Part shown: positions 16,256 to 26,021 of the stretch, piece after piece
Numbering within the stretch: position 1 is the first letter of the stretch
Layout of the letters: each line of letters starts with the position of its first letter
NCBI GenBank assembly: GCA_964643885.1
Contig: CAZXUI010000008.1
Span: 1-64,000, forward strand
Length of the DNA stretch: 64,000 bases
Direction: 5' to 3'
From: CAADGL01 sp964643885
GTDB taxonomy: Bacteria > Planctomycetota > Phycisphaerae > UBA1845 > Fen-1342
Position numbers and translations under genes: made by a program
Notes under the pieces: generated by a model
What the model was told of the DNA's origin: nothing
Databases searched by the model: none
Seen by the model: only the letters and a program-made list of their open reading frames with translations

Positions 16256-16390
16256 TCGGTGCGAGCAGAGCGAAGCGGGTCCCCTGAGCCGACGATACCG
16301 GGACCGGACACGACTATGATTAGGTGCGGGCCGCGTCGTCCGGTTCTGTGGCCGGTCTGCGCGGCCCGAGTGTTAAGGAGGCGGGTGAGC

Positions 16391-17755
16391 ATGTTCCGAG
16401 ACAATTTCGTTCGGCTGCTCGTGGGGGCCCTTTTGACGGCTGGCGTTGCAGCGCCTGGCCTGGCGACGACGGTCTGGTTCGTCGACGACGATGCGCCGGG
16501 CGATCCGGGACCGGGCGATCCGTTCGTGAGCGACCCCGATGAAGACGGCTCGACGGCCCATCCGTTCGATCGGATGCAAGAGGCGATCGACGCCGCGTCG
16601 AACGGCGACACGGTGCTCGTGCTGGCGGGGACTTATCACGAATCGATCGACTTCCTCGGCAAGGCGATCGTCGTGACGAGTGCATCGGGACCGGCGCTGA
16701 CGATCATCGACTTTGAGTACGGACCCAACTCGGTCGTAACCTTCGAGAACACCGAGGGTCGAAATTCGGTCCTGAGCGGTTTTACAATCACCGGCGGCAG
16801 CGGGGGTGGACCGACGAGCACGACGTACGGCGGAGGCGTCCGCATCTATCAGTCTTCGCCGACAATCTCAGGCAACTTCATCGTGGACAATCAGGCGCAC
16901 TTCGGAGGCGGCGTCGACTGTGAGGAGTCGAATCCACTGATCATCTATAACGTGATCTCGGGCAACGACGCGCTCGACTCGCATGAGCTGCGGCACCTGA
17001 CCGGCGATGGCGGGGGCATCAGTCTCTATAACTCGACGGCGGAGATCTACAACAACGTGATCGTAGAGAATTTCGCCGATCGAGTCGGCGGTGGCATCTC
17101 GATTAACGGGTTGCAGGGCAGCTTTCCGATGAACATCCGCATCGAGAACAACCTCATCGGGGACAATTTCACGGAGGAGAACGCGGGCGGGGGGATATAC
17201 GTGCTCGGGCGCGGAAACGTCTACGTCGGCGGCTGCACGATCGCGCACAACACCGCGCCGATCGGCTGGAGCGCCGCGCTCAGCGGCGCGGCCGTGAGCG
17301 TGACGTTCGAGAACACGATTCTCTACGGCAGTGCCGCCAAGGCCGGCGGGCAGGAGGTCTATCTCGGCGGCCAGTCGCAAAGCTCGTTCGCGTACTGCAA
17401 TATCGCCGGCGGGCAGCCGGGCATCGTGGCAGTCGGGGGTGCGACGTATTCGTGGGGCGCGGGAAACCTGGCCGCGCCGCCGCAGTTTCTCGACGTGGCC
17501 GGCGGAGATTTTCGCGTCGACGACTGCTCGCCCTGCGTGAATGCGGGGGATCCGGCGTTCGTGCCCGATCCGGGAGAGTTGGACCTGGACGGTGGGGCGC
17601 GCGTGTTCGGGCCACGGGTCGATATCGGCGCGTACGAGCGTGTCTACGCGGATGCGAACGGCGACGGCCGGCCGGACGGCTGCCATCCGCCGCTCTCGCG
17701 GCCGGGCGGCGCGGCTCAGCGGAAGAATCCCGTCTCGGTGCGGGGGATGCCGTAG
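16391..17755 (+). CDS. Secreted right-handed parallel beta-helix protein
   Basis: 454 residues. A signal peptide (MFRDNFVRLLVGALLTAGVAAPGLA) is followed by the typical opening VWFVDDDAPGDPGPGD...STAHPFDRMQEAIDAA and 'VLVLAGTYHESIDFLGK', then repeated coils with ISGNFIVDN, IYNNVIVEN and IENNLIGDN (Pec-lyase/NosD-like). The C-terminus has the common PGELDLDGGARVFGPRVDIGAYE ending followed by 'DANGDGRPDG'. Such proteins are exported and may bind or cleave polysaccharide, but no catalytic residues can be assigned. The ATG at 16391 is fixed by AAGGAGG 10 bases before it. A short unrelated tail follows the usual family end. Confidence 0.85.
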   Translation: MFRDNFVRLLVGALLTAGVAAPGLATTVWFVDDDAPGDPGPGDPFVSDPDEDGSTAHPFDRMQEAIDAASNGDTVLVLAGTYHESIDFLGKAIVVTSASGPALTIIDFEYGPNSVVTFENTEGRNSVLSGFTITGGSGGGPTSTTYGGGVRIYQSSPTISGNFIVDNQAHFGGGVDCEESNPLIIYNVISGNDALDSHELRHLTGDGGGISLYNSTAEIYNNVIVENFADRVGGGISINGLQGSFPMNIRIENNLIGDNFTEENAGGGIYVLGRGNVYVGGCTIAHNTAPIGWSAALSGAAVSVTFENTILYGSAAKAGGQEVYLGGQSQSSFAYCNIAGGQPGIVAVGGATYSWGAGNLAAPPQFLDVAGGDFRVDDCSPCVNAGDPAFVPDPGELDLDGGARVFGPRVDIGAYERVYADANGDGRPDGCHPPLSRPGGAAQRKNPVSVRGMP

Positions 17756-17792
17756 CCCGGCGGCGCGTGCGGCGTCAGAGCGCTGCTGCTCG

Positions 17793-17848
17793 GCGCGGTC
17801 GGAACAGCGCAGTCTGAACAGCGCGGTCTGAACAGCGCGGCCTGATGG
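17793..17848. repeat. 14-bp tandem repeat (GCGCRGTCTGAACA), four units
   Basis: Units start at 17793, 17807, 17821 and 17835 with small differences. The array lies between the convergent ends of the beta-helix gene and the TPR gene. No spacers, so it is not CRISPR-like. Confidence 0.8.
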
Positions 17849-17923
17849 GGGTGGCCTGAGCGACACGGTCTGCTTGACGCGACAATGTCGGGCGGGCGCT
17901 TCGAAACACACCGCACGGCCGCA

Positions 17924-20116
17924 CTACTCCAGTCGCGCCGGCTCGCCCCGCTCGTAACCAGCCTTGCGCCGCAGAATCTCTCCCGACAGCGACGCGTTTC
18001 CCTGCTCACGCGCCAGATCGGCCGCGCGCGAGGCGGTCTGCGCCGCCTGGGCCAACTCACCACATTCGGCCAGCGCGGCCGCAAGCAGGTCGAGATTCTC
18101 CGCCGTCTCGATGTTCGCCAGGCGGCGAGCCAGTTCCAGTGCGCGGGGGCCGGTTCGGGCGGCCGCATCGGGCGAAGCCGCCATCACCCACGCCAATCTC
18201 CGTAGAAGCCGCTCGTCGTCGGGCAGCGCGGTCCACGCCGCTTGAGCGTGGACGGATGCGTCGGCGTGCCGGCCAGCGGAGAGGGCGGAGTCGAGCAGGC
18301 CGCGCAGCGCGGCGCGATGGAGCGGGCTTCGGTCGAGCGCGGCCGCGTAGTCCGCCGCCGCGAGCTCGTGCTCTCCACGGCGGGCGTGCAGGTCGGCCTT
18401 GGCGAGTCGATAGGTCACGTTCTCGGGAGCGTGATTGACGGCCCAGGTCAGCGAGCGGAGGGCGATCTCATCCTGTCCGGCGCGGAGCTGCGTACCGGCC
18501 GCCTCGAAGAAGATGGCCGCCTGGCGGTCGGAGGGCGGTGTGCGCAATTCGCCTGCCCCGTCACGTGTGCCAGGCTCGATGCCGGGCGTTCGGCCGGCCT
18601 GAAGGTCGCGGACGAATCCTGCGGCGAACTCGGCGGCGGAGGCGTCGCCGCTGCGGAGCAGAAGCGTCGTGAGACGGGCGGAGGCGAGCTCGGCGGCGAA
18701 CGGATAGGCCTGCGCGCGGCGATAGAGTGCGGCCGCTTCGTCGTTGCGGCCGAGGGCTTCATACTCGAAGCCGAGATTGATCATGGCGATCCAGGCGTGC
18801 GGGTTTTGGCGCAGGGCGGTTTCCCAGAGCGTGCGGGTGTTCTCGTAGGCGAAGCTCTGGCGGAAGGTGAGCACGGCCAGCCCGGCGAGTGCGGCGGTCG
18901 CGGCGGCGGCGTGTGCGTGCGGCCGGAGCTTCTGGCGGATTCGATTCGTCAGGCTCCGCGCGGCGAGCACGAAGAGGGGGATGAAGCCGAGGCTGCCGAG
19001 GTACTGAAAGTGGTCGGCGGTGTGGGAGTAGCGGAACCAGTAGACGTCGAAGAGTCCGAGGGCCGGCAGGAGCGTGACGGCGCTGAATGCGAGCAGCGCC
19101 AGCGGGGTCCAGCCCAGGCGGCGGCGCAGGGCCAGCAAGGACAGCGCCACGGCCAGCAGCAGCGCGAGCGGAATGTACTGCGGCCAGTGGGTCGGATCGA
19201 CCTCCCAGCGCGGGGCGACGAACATCAGCGGGTAGGGCCAGAGGATCGTTCGCGCATAGAAGAGGAAGTTGGAGGGCATGAGGATCAGCAGCCGCTCGAG
19301 GAGCGAATGATCCCACTCGACGCCGGTCGCGGCGACGTGGGCCTTTTCGAGATAGGCGGTGAGCAGGCCGGACGCCAGGCCGAGCACGAACATCGGCGCG
19401 AGCGGGGCCACGCGGCGGAGCGAAAGCCGCGGCTGCGTCACCCAGAGAATCAGCAGCAAGACGGCCGGCAGGGTCGACGTGACCGTCTTGCTCAGCAGGG
19501 CGGCGACGAAGAGGAGCACGCTGGCGGCGTAGGTGCTCCACGAGCCGCGCTCGTCGAAGCGCAGATAGGCGAGCAGTGCCAGCAGATAGAAGAGGCCGGA
19601 GAGCGTGTTCTTGCGCTCCGTGATCCAGGCGACGGACTCGACGTGAACGGGGTGGAGCGCGAAGACAGCGGCGATGAGCCAGGCGGCCGGGATTTTCAGC
19701 CTGCGGCACACGAGCCAGACGAGCAGCGCGTTGGCGACGTGGAGGACGACGTTGACGACGTGGTAGCCGGTGGCGTTGAGCCCCCAGAGCTGATACTCGA
19801 TCCAGAAGGTGGTGAAGGTCAGCGGGTAATACTGCGCCGTGTAGGCGCGCAGCCGCTGCGTTTGCGGTTCGTAGTAGAGCGTCCAGATTTCGCCCAGGCC
19901 GCGCAGCGAGCGGAGCTGCGGGTTCTCGGTGACGTAGTCGTCGTCGTCCCAGATGAAGCCGGCGGAATAGACGGGCCCGTAGGCGATCAGCGTTGCCAGC
20001 GCGAGCGCGGCGGCGGCAAGCCAGAAGCGGCCGGCCGCGGGCGTGGTCTGCGGCGCGGCGCGCAGCGGGTGGGCCGATTTCGCTCGCGGCGCGGATTTCG
20101 GCGGCCGCGGCTTCAT
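17924..20116 (-). CDS. Multi-pass glycosyltransferase-like membrane protein with C-terminal TPR repeats
   Basis: 730 residues. After a basic Pro-rich N-terminus there are about ten membrane helices (from FWLAAAALALATLIAYGPVY to roughly residue 400), with an early acidic loop GFIWDDDDYVTENPQL of the kind that binds polyprenyl-phosphate sugar in PMT/ArnT-type (GT-C) enzymes. The remaining ~330 residues carry tetratricopeptide repeats (LGFEYEALGRNDEAAALYRRA, KADLHARRGEHELAAADYAAAL). This matches the TMTC-like architecture, GT-C fold plus TPRs, and suggests protein or lipid glycosylation outside the cytoplasm. The donor is unknown. The gene ends 25 bp from nadE in the same direction, so the two may be one operon. 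Confidence 0.8.
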   Translation of the reverse strand: MKPRPPKSAPRAKSAHPLRAAPQTTPAAGRFWLAAAALALATLIAYGPVYSAGFIWDDDDYVTENPQLRSLRGLGEIWTLYYEPQTQRLRAYTAQYYPLTFTTFWIEYQLWGLNATGYHVVNVVLHVANALLVWLVCRRLKIPAAWLIAAVFALHPVHVESVAWITERKNTLSGLFYLLALLAYLRFDERGSWSTYAASVLLFVAALLSKTVTSTLPAVLLLILWVTQPRLSLRRVAPLAPMFVLGLASGLLTAYLEKAHVAATGVEWDHSLLERLLILMPSNFLFYARTILWPYPLMFVAPRWEVDPTHWPQYIPLALLLAVALSLLALRRRLGWTPLALLAFSAVTLLPALGLFDVYWFRYSHTADHFQYLGSLGFIPLFVLAARSLTNRIRQKLRPHAHAAAATAALAGLAVLTFRQSFAYENTRTLWETALRQNPHAWIAMINLGFEYEALGRNDEAAALYRRAQAYPFAAELASARLTTLLLRSGDASAAEFAAGFVRDLQAGRTPGIEPGTRDGAGELRTPPSDRQAAIFFEAAGTQLRAGQDEIALRSLTWAVNHAPENVTYRLAKADLHARRGEHELAAADYAAALDRSPLHRAALRGLLDSALSAGRHADASVHAQAAWTALPDDERLLRRLAWVMAASPDAAARTGPRALELARRLANIETAENLDLLAAALAECGELAQAAQTASRAADLAREQGNASLSGEILRRKAGYERGEPARLE

Positions 20117-20141
20117 GGGGTCGGGGTGATCCGTCGGGACG

Positions 20142-21833
20142 TCATGGGTGTTCCGCCTGGCGGCCGAGGTCTGCGGCCGGGCGGGCGGCGATGGGCATTC
20201 GCCGGCCGAAGCCGAAGGCGCGCGAGGTGACCTTGAGGCCGGGGGCGGCCTGCTGGCGCTTGTATTCGCTGCGGTGGATCATGGCGATGACGCGGCGGAC
20301 GGTGGCGGCGTCGTGTCCGGCGGCGATGATCTCATTGGGCGTGTGAAGTTCCTCCTCATACATGCGCAGGATCGCGTCGAGCTGTTCGTAGGGCGGCAGC
20401 GTCTGCTGATCGGTCTGGTCCGGGCGCAGCTCGGCGGACGGGGGCTTGGTGAGCGTGCTTTCGGGGATCAGGGGCCGGCCGGCGCGCTGGTTGACGTGCC
20501 GCGCCAGGGCGTAGACGGTCGTCTTGGGCACGTCGCTGATGACGGCCAGGCCGCCGCACATATCGCCGTAGAGCGTGCAATAGCCGACCGCCAGCTCGCT
20601 CTTGTTGCCGGTCGTCAGCAGCAGCGCGCCGAGCTTGTTCGACAGCGCCATCAGCAGCATGCCGCGGGCGCGAGCCTGGATGTTCTCTTCGGTCACGTCG
20701 GCCGGGCGGCCGGCGAATTCCGCTCGAAGGACGGACTCCGCGGCGGTGTGCAGCGGCTCGATCGGCAGCAGAGAGAGGCGGATGCCGAGGTTCTCCGCGA
20801 GAAGCCGGGCGTCGGCGAGGCTGTGATCGCTGCTGAAGCGGCTGGGCATCGCGGCGGCCAGAACGTTCTCGCGGCCGAGCGCGGCGACGGCCAGACAGGC
20901 GACCAGGGCGGAGTCGATGCCGCCGGAGAGACCGATGACGACTGAAGAGAAGCCGCACTTGCGGGCGTAGTCGCGCAGGCCGAGGACGAGCGCGTCGTGG
21001 AGCTCGGCGATGCCGGTCGGGCGCTGGGCGAAAGCGGGATCGACGGCGGTCGCTGCGCCGGTGGGTGAGACGTCGGCCGTCAGAAGCTGCTCTTCGAAAA
21101 CGGCCGCCTCGGCCAGCGCGCGGCCGTCGGGGCCGACGATGACGCTGCCGCCGTCGAAGATGAGCTCGTCGTTGCCGCCGACCTGGTTGACGAGAGCGAT
21201 GGTCGTGCCGCAGTCGGCCGCGGCGCGGGCGACGAGCTGTTGCCGCCAGGCGGGCTTGCCGAGGACGTAGGGCGAGGCGGAGATGTTGATGATCAGGCGG
21301 GCGCCGTCGCGGACGAGGTCCTGCTCCGGGTGGGCGTTGTAGAGCGTGCGGCCGAGGATGGGCTCGTCGAGCACGTCCTCGCAGATGGTGACGCCCAGCG
21401 GCAGTCCCTGAACCTCGGCGACGGGCTGGCACTCCTGCGCGGGTTCGAAATAGCGGGCTTCGTCGAAGACGTCGTAGGTCGGCAGGAGGCGCTTGCGCCA
21501 GACGGTCTCGATCTTCCCGCCACGCAGGAGTGCGGCGGCGTTGTAGAGCGCGCGGCCGGGTGCTCCGTCGCGGCGGCGCTCGGCGAAACCGACGACGGCG
21601 GCGATTCCGGCGGGCAGGGATTCGGCCAGGCGCGCCAGTGCGGTTTCATTCGCTTCGATCAGGTCGGCTCGCAGGAGGAAATCCTTGGCGGGGTAGCCGA
21701 GCAGAACCTGCTCGGGGAAGGCGACGAGATCGGCGCCGGCCTGTCGTGCGCGTCGGGCAAAGTCGAGGATGCGCGCGAGATTCCCGGCGACATCGCCGAC
21801 GGTCGGGTTGATCTGTGCCAGGGCAAGTCTCAA
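20142..21833 (-). CDS. nadE: Glutamine-dependent NAD+ synthetase
   Basis: 563 residues with two domains. The nitrilase-type glutaminase domain has its Glu in FPEQVLLGYPAKDFLL, its Lys in WRKRLLPTYDVFDE and its Cys in GVTICEDVLD. The C-terminal synthetase has the ATP loop VIGLSGGIDSALVACLA, and later LTTGNKSELAVGYCTLYGD and SAELRPDQTDQ. It converts nicotinic acid adenine dinucleotide to NAD+ using glutamine and ATP. The start is TTG at 21833 (TTGAGACTTGCC); no ATG or GTG fits better, and MRLALAQINPTVGD aligns with family N-termini. GGGAG lies upstream. Confidence 0.95.
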   Translation of the reverse strand: MRLALAQINPTVGDVAGNLARILDFARRARQAGADLVAFPEQVLLGYPAKDFLLRADLIEANETALARLAESLPAGIAAVVGFAERRRDGAPGRALYNAAALLRGGKIETVWRKRLLPTYDVFDEARYFEPAQECQPVAEVQGLPLGVTICEDVLDEPILGRTLYNAHPEQDLVRDGARLIINISASPYVLGKPAWRQQLVARAAADCGTTIALVNQVGGNDELIFDGGSVIVGPDGRALAEAAVFEEQLLTADVSPTGAATAVDPAFAQRPTGIAELHDALVLGLRDYARKCGFSSVVIGLSGGIDSALVACLAVAALGRENVLAAAMPSRFSSDHSLADARLLAENLGIRLSLLPIEPLHTAAESVLRAEFAGRPADVTEENIQARARGMLLMALSNKLGALLLTTGNKSELAVGYCTLYGDMCGGLAVISDVPKTTVYALARHVNQRAGRPLIPESTLTKPPSAELRPDQTDQQTLPPYEQLDAILRMYEEELHTPNEIIAAGHDAATVRRVIAMIHRSEYKRQQAAPGLKVTSRAFGFGRRMPIAARPAADLGRQAEHP

Positions 21834-21912
21834 GGCCGGCCGACTCCCGCCTTTTTCCGCGTCCCGTTGCTCATCTTGCTCGCTGCGGGGCGGCGGAGCA
21901 ACTGGTGCGGCC

Positions 21913-22197
21913 TTATCGGGCGGGCGGACGCGTCGCGACGGTTGTGGCGGTCGCGGCCGGCTTGACCGGCGGCGGCGAGCCGGCCACGGGCTGCTCGTTC
22001 GAGCGGGCCAGGCGGGTCACGTGGGCCAATCCGGCCGTGGCGAGGATGGCCAGCGCGAGCGCGACGACGGGCTGCCAGCGCAGGTAGGCGGGCAGACCGG
22101 CGGGCCGGGGACCGCGGCGAAGGGTTGCGCGCCGCCCCCTGGGGAGCCTGGCGGAAGGGCGGCGCGCGGGCGGTGTTCGTTTCGTGCTAGCGGCCAA
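21913..22197 (-). CDS. Small single-pass membrane protein
   Basis: 94 residues from a TTG at 22197: a very basic Arg/Pro-rich N-terminus (~40 residues), one membrane helix (PVVALALAILATAGLAHVT), then a Pro/Ala/Thr-rich tail. Positively charged N-terminus suggests an N-in orientation. It overlaps the stop of the upstream coiled-coil membrane gene by 11 bases on the same strand, which is the main support that it is real. Family not recognised. Weak ribosome-binding signal. Confidence 0.5.
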   Translation of the reverse strand: MAASTKRTPPARRPSARLPRGRRATLRRGPRPAGLPAYLRWQPVVALALAILATAGLAHVTRLARSNEQPVAGSPPPVKPAATATTVATRPPAR

Positions 22198-22951
22198 GGA
22201 CGGTCACCAGCGCGATGGTGAGGCCGACGAGAGCCGCGATTCCGAGCGCGGCGCCGATGATGGCGACGGCGAGGAAGCGGCGGTTCTGTTCGCGGATGAA
22301 GGCCCGCAGGCTCTCCTTCTGCTCCTGGTCGGAGGCGTGCAGGCGCTCCAGGGTGCGGACCTGCACGGCGCCGGCCTGGCTGAGCGATTCGGCCGCGGCG
22401 CCGAAGCGCTCCAGCGTGCCGGCCAGGCGGATGTTGGCCTGCTGGGAGCTTTCCATTTGCTGGGCCATGGTTCGGACGGCCGCCGCCTGTGCCTGGAGCG
22501 AGGCGGGCACCTCGACGAGGGTGGCCGAGAGGCGCGAGACGTGCTCGCCGGAGGCGTTCACCTGCGCGGCGATCGAGGAGATGTACTCGCCCTGGGCGCG
22601 CTGCGTCTCGGCCAGGCGCTCGAGGATCTCCGCGACGCGGTCGACGGAGTGGCCGAGGGCCTCGGCCCGGCGGTCGTGCTGATCGAAATGGACCTGCATG
22701 GCGTCCATCAGCTCGACGATGCGCTCCTGCGCGTTGCGACCGGCACCGGAGCGCCACCTGAGCGGGAACATCGACGGCCGCTGGGGTGCAGGCGGGGCGG
22801 GGCTGCCCTGTTCGTCATCGATCGCGGGGCGCTCGGCGTGGCCGTTGTGGCCATTGTGGTCTGAGATTTCGGCCAGACCGAAACGGGTTCGCGGCGGATG
22901 CGAGCGGAACAGGTCACCGACGCGTTGCCAGATGCTGGCAGTGGCGGACAT
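22187..22951 (-). CDS. Coiled-coil protein with C-terminal membrane anchor
   Basis: 254 residues. The N-terminal ~75 residues are polar and include a His/Asn stretch (DHNGHNGHAE). Residues ~75-215 are strongly helical with heptad character (NAQERIVELMDAMQVHFDQ, RVAEILERLAETQRAQGEYI, ANIRLAGTLERFGAAAESL). The last ~25 residues are a membrane helix (VAIIGAALGIAALVGLTIAL). The organisation recalls tail-anchored coiled-coil proteins or the coiled region of chemoreceptors, but no signalling tip is recognisable. The ATG at 22951 is fixed by AGGGAGG 5 bases before it. Confidence 0.8.
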   Translation of the reverse strand: MSATASIWQRVGDLFRSHPPRTRFGLAEISDHNGHNGHAERPAIDDEQGSPAPPAPQRPSMFPLRWRSGAGRNAQERIVELMDAMQVHFDQHDRRAEALGHSVDRVAEILERLAETQRAQGEYISSIAAQVNASGEHVSRLSATLVEVPASLQAQAAAVRTMAQQMESSQQANIRLAGTLERFGAAAESLSQAGAVQVRTLERLHASDQEQKESLRAFIREQNRRFLAVAIIGAALGIAALVGLTIALVTVLGR

Positions 22952-23080
22952 GCGTACCTCCCTGTACTCGAATGCGTCCGTGCCGTGGACGCAGAAACCC
23001 AATCCCTGGGACGTGCAGGATACCACGCGGGCGGAGTGAATGCCAGCGAGCCGGGCGACAATCTCGCGCCGCCGCGCCGG

Positions 23081-25684
23081 TCAGTTCGGGCGGATGGCGC
23101 GAGCCCACGCGCGGCGGACGGCGCGCGTCGGCAGACAGGAGGCGAGCATGATCGGCAGGACGATGAACAGGCCCGGGCCGCACGGGCTGCGCGGCTGGGC
23201 GAGGTCGTCGGCGGAGGGTGCGTCCTCGTCGATGAGCACTTCGACCTGGGCGCCGGCCTGGCGGCCGAGCGCGTCGGTCACGCGCACGAAAAACGTGGTG
23301 GGCTCGCGCAGCGTGGCGAGCGTCTGAGCTTCCCACGGCGTCTCGCATTGGTCAGGCGGCTCCCAGGCGATGGACATGGGCGGCGCGGCGCCGCTGACGA
23401 TCGCCTGGAGCAGCACCTGGCCACCCGGCGCGACCGAGTGTCGCGAGCTGGTGGCGCTGACGTGAAGCGGCGGCAGGACAGTGACCCGCCGCTCGTCGGT
23501 TGCAGTCTGTCCGGACGCGTCGTTGACCGTCACGCCGACGAGCGTGCTGCCAGTCGGTGTGAACACGGCGCTCGGCGAGTTGTTGGGCCCGAAGAGGGCC
23601 GGCGGCAGCCAGGCGTAGGAATAGGGCGGCCGGCCGCCGCTGACCTGCGCGAACAGGCTGACCATCGTGCCGGCGGCGATGGTCTGATCGTCGCCGAGTA
23701 AAACGACGAGCGGCTCGGCGACGTCGAAGTGGACGGTGTCGGTGGCGCGGCGGCCGCGGTCGTCAGTGACCGTGAGCGTGAAGGTTGTGGGCAGGTCGAT
23801 GGTGGCGCTGAAAGTCTGCCCCGTTGGCGAGCCCGAGACAATCGGCGGCTGCCATTCGAAGCGATAAGGCGGGGAGCCGCCGGCGGCCTCGGCGTAGAGC
23901 GTGAAGGGCCGGCCGGCGACGACGATGCGGCTCTCGCCCGCCTCGGCGACGAGGGGGTCGAGCACGCGGACGGTCAGGCTGTCGCTGACCTGCTGGCCGG
24001 CCGAGTCGGTTGCGGTCACCGTGTAGGTCGTCGTCGCGGTGGGCGATGCGACGGGGTTATGCATGTTCGCGTTGGACAGTCCGGTCGTGGGTGACCAGCG
24101 GTAGGAGTAGGGGGCGCTGCCGCTTTCGGCCTCGGCGGCGAGGGTGACGCGCTCGCCGCGGACGATCTCCTCGTCCGGGCCGGCATCCACGTTGAACCCG
24201 ACGATGTAGACGGCGGTGACGGCGCGGTCGGCGGTGAGCGTCAGTGAGACCGTGCGCTGGCCGGCGGGCTGGGCGGTGCTGCCGATGAGCCAGTGCGAGA
24301 ACGACGCGCTGCCGTGCGTGGCCGGCGCGGTCAGTGTGACGGACTGTCCGTCGGCGTACACGAGGGCGGCGGGCGAGGTGGCGGACGTGCGTCCGGCCGC
24401 ATCGGCCGGGCTGGCCGTGCAGGTCACGTCGTGCATCGGAACGGATGCGACCGCCAGCGAGCGCAGCGGCGAGGAGGAGTTCGTCACCGTGAGCTTGTAG
24501 CGCTGGATTCCGCTCGCAGTGGCGGTAGTCGAGACGCGGGCGCGGAAGGCGCTGTTGCCGCCGGGCAGAGCGATGGGCAGCGTGGCAGCGGACTGGCCGG
24601 CCGCGCCGGCCGTCGCGGACCGAAGCAGGTCGCCGCTGTCGTCGTAGAGCTCAACGCGCAGGGGGAAGATCGCAGTCGTGTCGGCCGGCGCGGGTGAGCC
24701 GGGGTCGGGCGAGACGGAATAGGCGGCGCCGAGCGGGGCGGCTTCGAGCGCGAGCCATGTTCCGGCGGGGGCGGAGAAGCGGAGCCAATCACGGTCGTAG
24801 GGGCCGTGAAGGTTGAGGCCGGTGACGACGTGCGGCGTCTGGAGCGGGCCGAGATCGCTGGACGCGGCCAGCGTCTCGTTGGATTCGAGCCAGTCGCCGT
24901 AGAAGACGCCGGCGCCGCGGAGGTCGTCATCCTGCGGGCCGGTGAAATTGAGATTCAGGTACGCCTCCATGAGCTTGGTGCCGTCGCGCGGGAGCACGTG
25001 CTGGAGGCCGAGGCCGTGTCCGAGCTCGTGGAGCAGGACGTTTCGCAGGAAGCGGTAGTCGTTGGCGGCGGCGGCCCAGTTCTCATCCTTGTCGAGGGCC
25101 ATGTCGCCGAAGTCGGGGAAGAAGTTGTAGGCGAGCACGCCGTTGGGGCCGTCCTCGGCCAGAGAGACGATGCGGACGTCGCCGCGGACGCCGAGCTGGC
25201 CGTCGGAGGTCGGCCAGATGGCCGAGTCATCGCTGGGTTCCTCGACCAGCCGCACGCCTGTCTGTTCGGACCAGCGCTCGAGCGTGTCGCGAAAGAGGTC
25301 CTGCCAGGCGCTGCGCGAGCCGAAGCGGGCGTCCATCGTGGCGTGGAGCACGTTCTCGAAGGAGGTGATGCCCGGGCCGAGCACGCCGTCGGGTACGGCG
25401 ATGGTGCCATCCGGGACGAACGAGTAGGTCAGCGTTACGGGCGTACCGTCCGGGCCGGTGGAGCCGTCGGTGGCCGTGTGGCTCCAGCGGCCGTAGTGCG
25501 AGTAGCGGGCGCCGCCGCTGAGGCGGGCGAGGAACTGCTCGATGTATTCGTCGCTCGTGCCGGGTGCGAAGCAGGCGCATAGTCCGTGGGTCTGGCGCGC
25601 GGTGAGACTCTCGCCGGTTCGGGCAGGCAGGGCGAAGCCGGCGGCCAGGAGGACCGCGAAGAGGGCGGCTGATAACACGCGCAT
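23081..25684 (-). CDS. Secreted matrixin-like zinc metalloprotease with PKD/Ig-like domains and C-terminal sorting signal
   Basis: 867 residues. Signal peptide MRVLSAALFAVLLAAGFALPA. A metzincin-type zinc site HELGHGLGLQH (219-229) follows the three-His, one-Glu plan of matrixins. After a beta-rich domain (~260-480) come several PKD-like modules (DAGPDEEIVRGERVTLAAEA, AEAGESRIVVAGRPFTLYAE, LLGDDQTIAAGTMVSLFAQV). The C-terminus is Cys-Gly, a hydrophobic helix and an Arg cluster (CGPGLFIVLPIMLASCLPTR...RR), the layout of CTERM-type sorting signals. It would act at the cell surface or be released. The ATG at 25684 has GGGGGT upstream; the frame stays open further upstream but loses the signal peptide. 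Confidence 0.85.
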   Translation of the reverse strand: MRVLSAALFAVLLAAGFALPARTGESLTARQTHGLCACFAPGTSDEYIEQFLARLSGGARYSHYGRWSHTATDGSTGPDGTPVTLTYSFVPDGTIAVPDGVLGPGITSFENVLHATMDARFGSRSAWQDLFRDTLERWSEQTGVRLVEEPSDDSAIWPTSDGQLGVRGDVRIVSLAEDGPNGVLAYNFFPDFGDMALDKDENWAAAANDYRFLRNVLLHELGHGLGLQHVLPRDGTKLMEAYLNLNFTGPQDDDLRGAGVFYGDWLESNETLAASSDLGPLQTPHVVTGLNLHGPYDRDWLRFSAPAGTWLALEAAPLGAAYSVSPDPGSPAPADTTAIFPLRVELYDDSGDLLRSATAGAAGQSAATLPIALPGGNSAFRARVSTTATASGIQRYKLTVTNSSSPLRSLAVASVPMHDVTCTASPADAAGRTSATSPAALVYADGQSVTLTAPATHGSASFSHWLIGSTAQPAGQRTVSLTLTADRAVTAVYIVGFNVDAGPDEEIVRGERVTLAAEAESGSAPYSYRWSPTTGLSNANMHNPVASPTATTTYTVTATDSAGQQVSDSLTVRVLDPLVAEAGESRIVVAGRPFTLYAEAAGGSPPYRFEWQPPIVSGSPTGQTFSATIDLPTTFTLTVTDDRGRRATDTVHFDVAEPLVVLLGDDQTIAAGTMVSLFAQVSGGRPPYSYAWLPPALFGPNNSPSAVFTPTGSTLVGVTVNDASGQTATDERRVTVLPPLHVSATSSRHSVAPGGQVLLQAIVSGAAPPMSIAWEPPDQCETPWEAQTLATLREPTTFFVRVTDALGRQAGAQVEVLIDEDAPSADDLAQPRSPCGPGLFIVLPIMLASCLPTRAVRRAWARAIRPN

Positions 25685-26021
25685 TCGGGACGTACCCCCG
25701 ACGAGGGCCGCTCGCGTGCGGCCCACACTGGAACCATCAGAAATGTCGAGCAGATCGTGCGGCGGGTTGATGAGAAACCACGTCTGAACGCACGAGCGGG
25801 AGAGTTCCCGCGCTCGGCCGTGGGCGAGATCGCGAGCGAGGATTCTCGATTTGCTCCGGCCGCCGGGGGTTGTCAAATTGGATTGGGGGGGTCGGTCCGG
25901 CCGCAGCGCGCAGGGACCGGTAAAGCGCGCCTGCTTCGGCCGTTATTTCACTGCTCGAGGCGGCGCGCCGATAACCCCCGTGAGTGAACAGAGACCCACC
26001 GCGCGCGGGGATACGAGACCG
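25685..26021. other. Intergenic region between divergent genes
   Basis: About 337 bp that should hold promoters for the matrixin gene (-) and the membrane protein gene (+). A perfect -35 hexamer TTGACA occurs on the - strand at 25876-25871, but no -10 lies at 16-19 nt; the nearest, GAGAAT at 25846-25841, is 24 nt away. No hairpin repeat and no convincing extra gene seen. Confidence 0.4.

Noticed and set aside
17793..17848. 14-bp repeats considered as an origin iteron set
   Set aside because: No dnaA boxes, no replication gene nearby and no AT-rich unwinding region; better described as a simple repeat between convergent genes.
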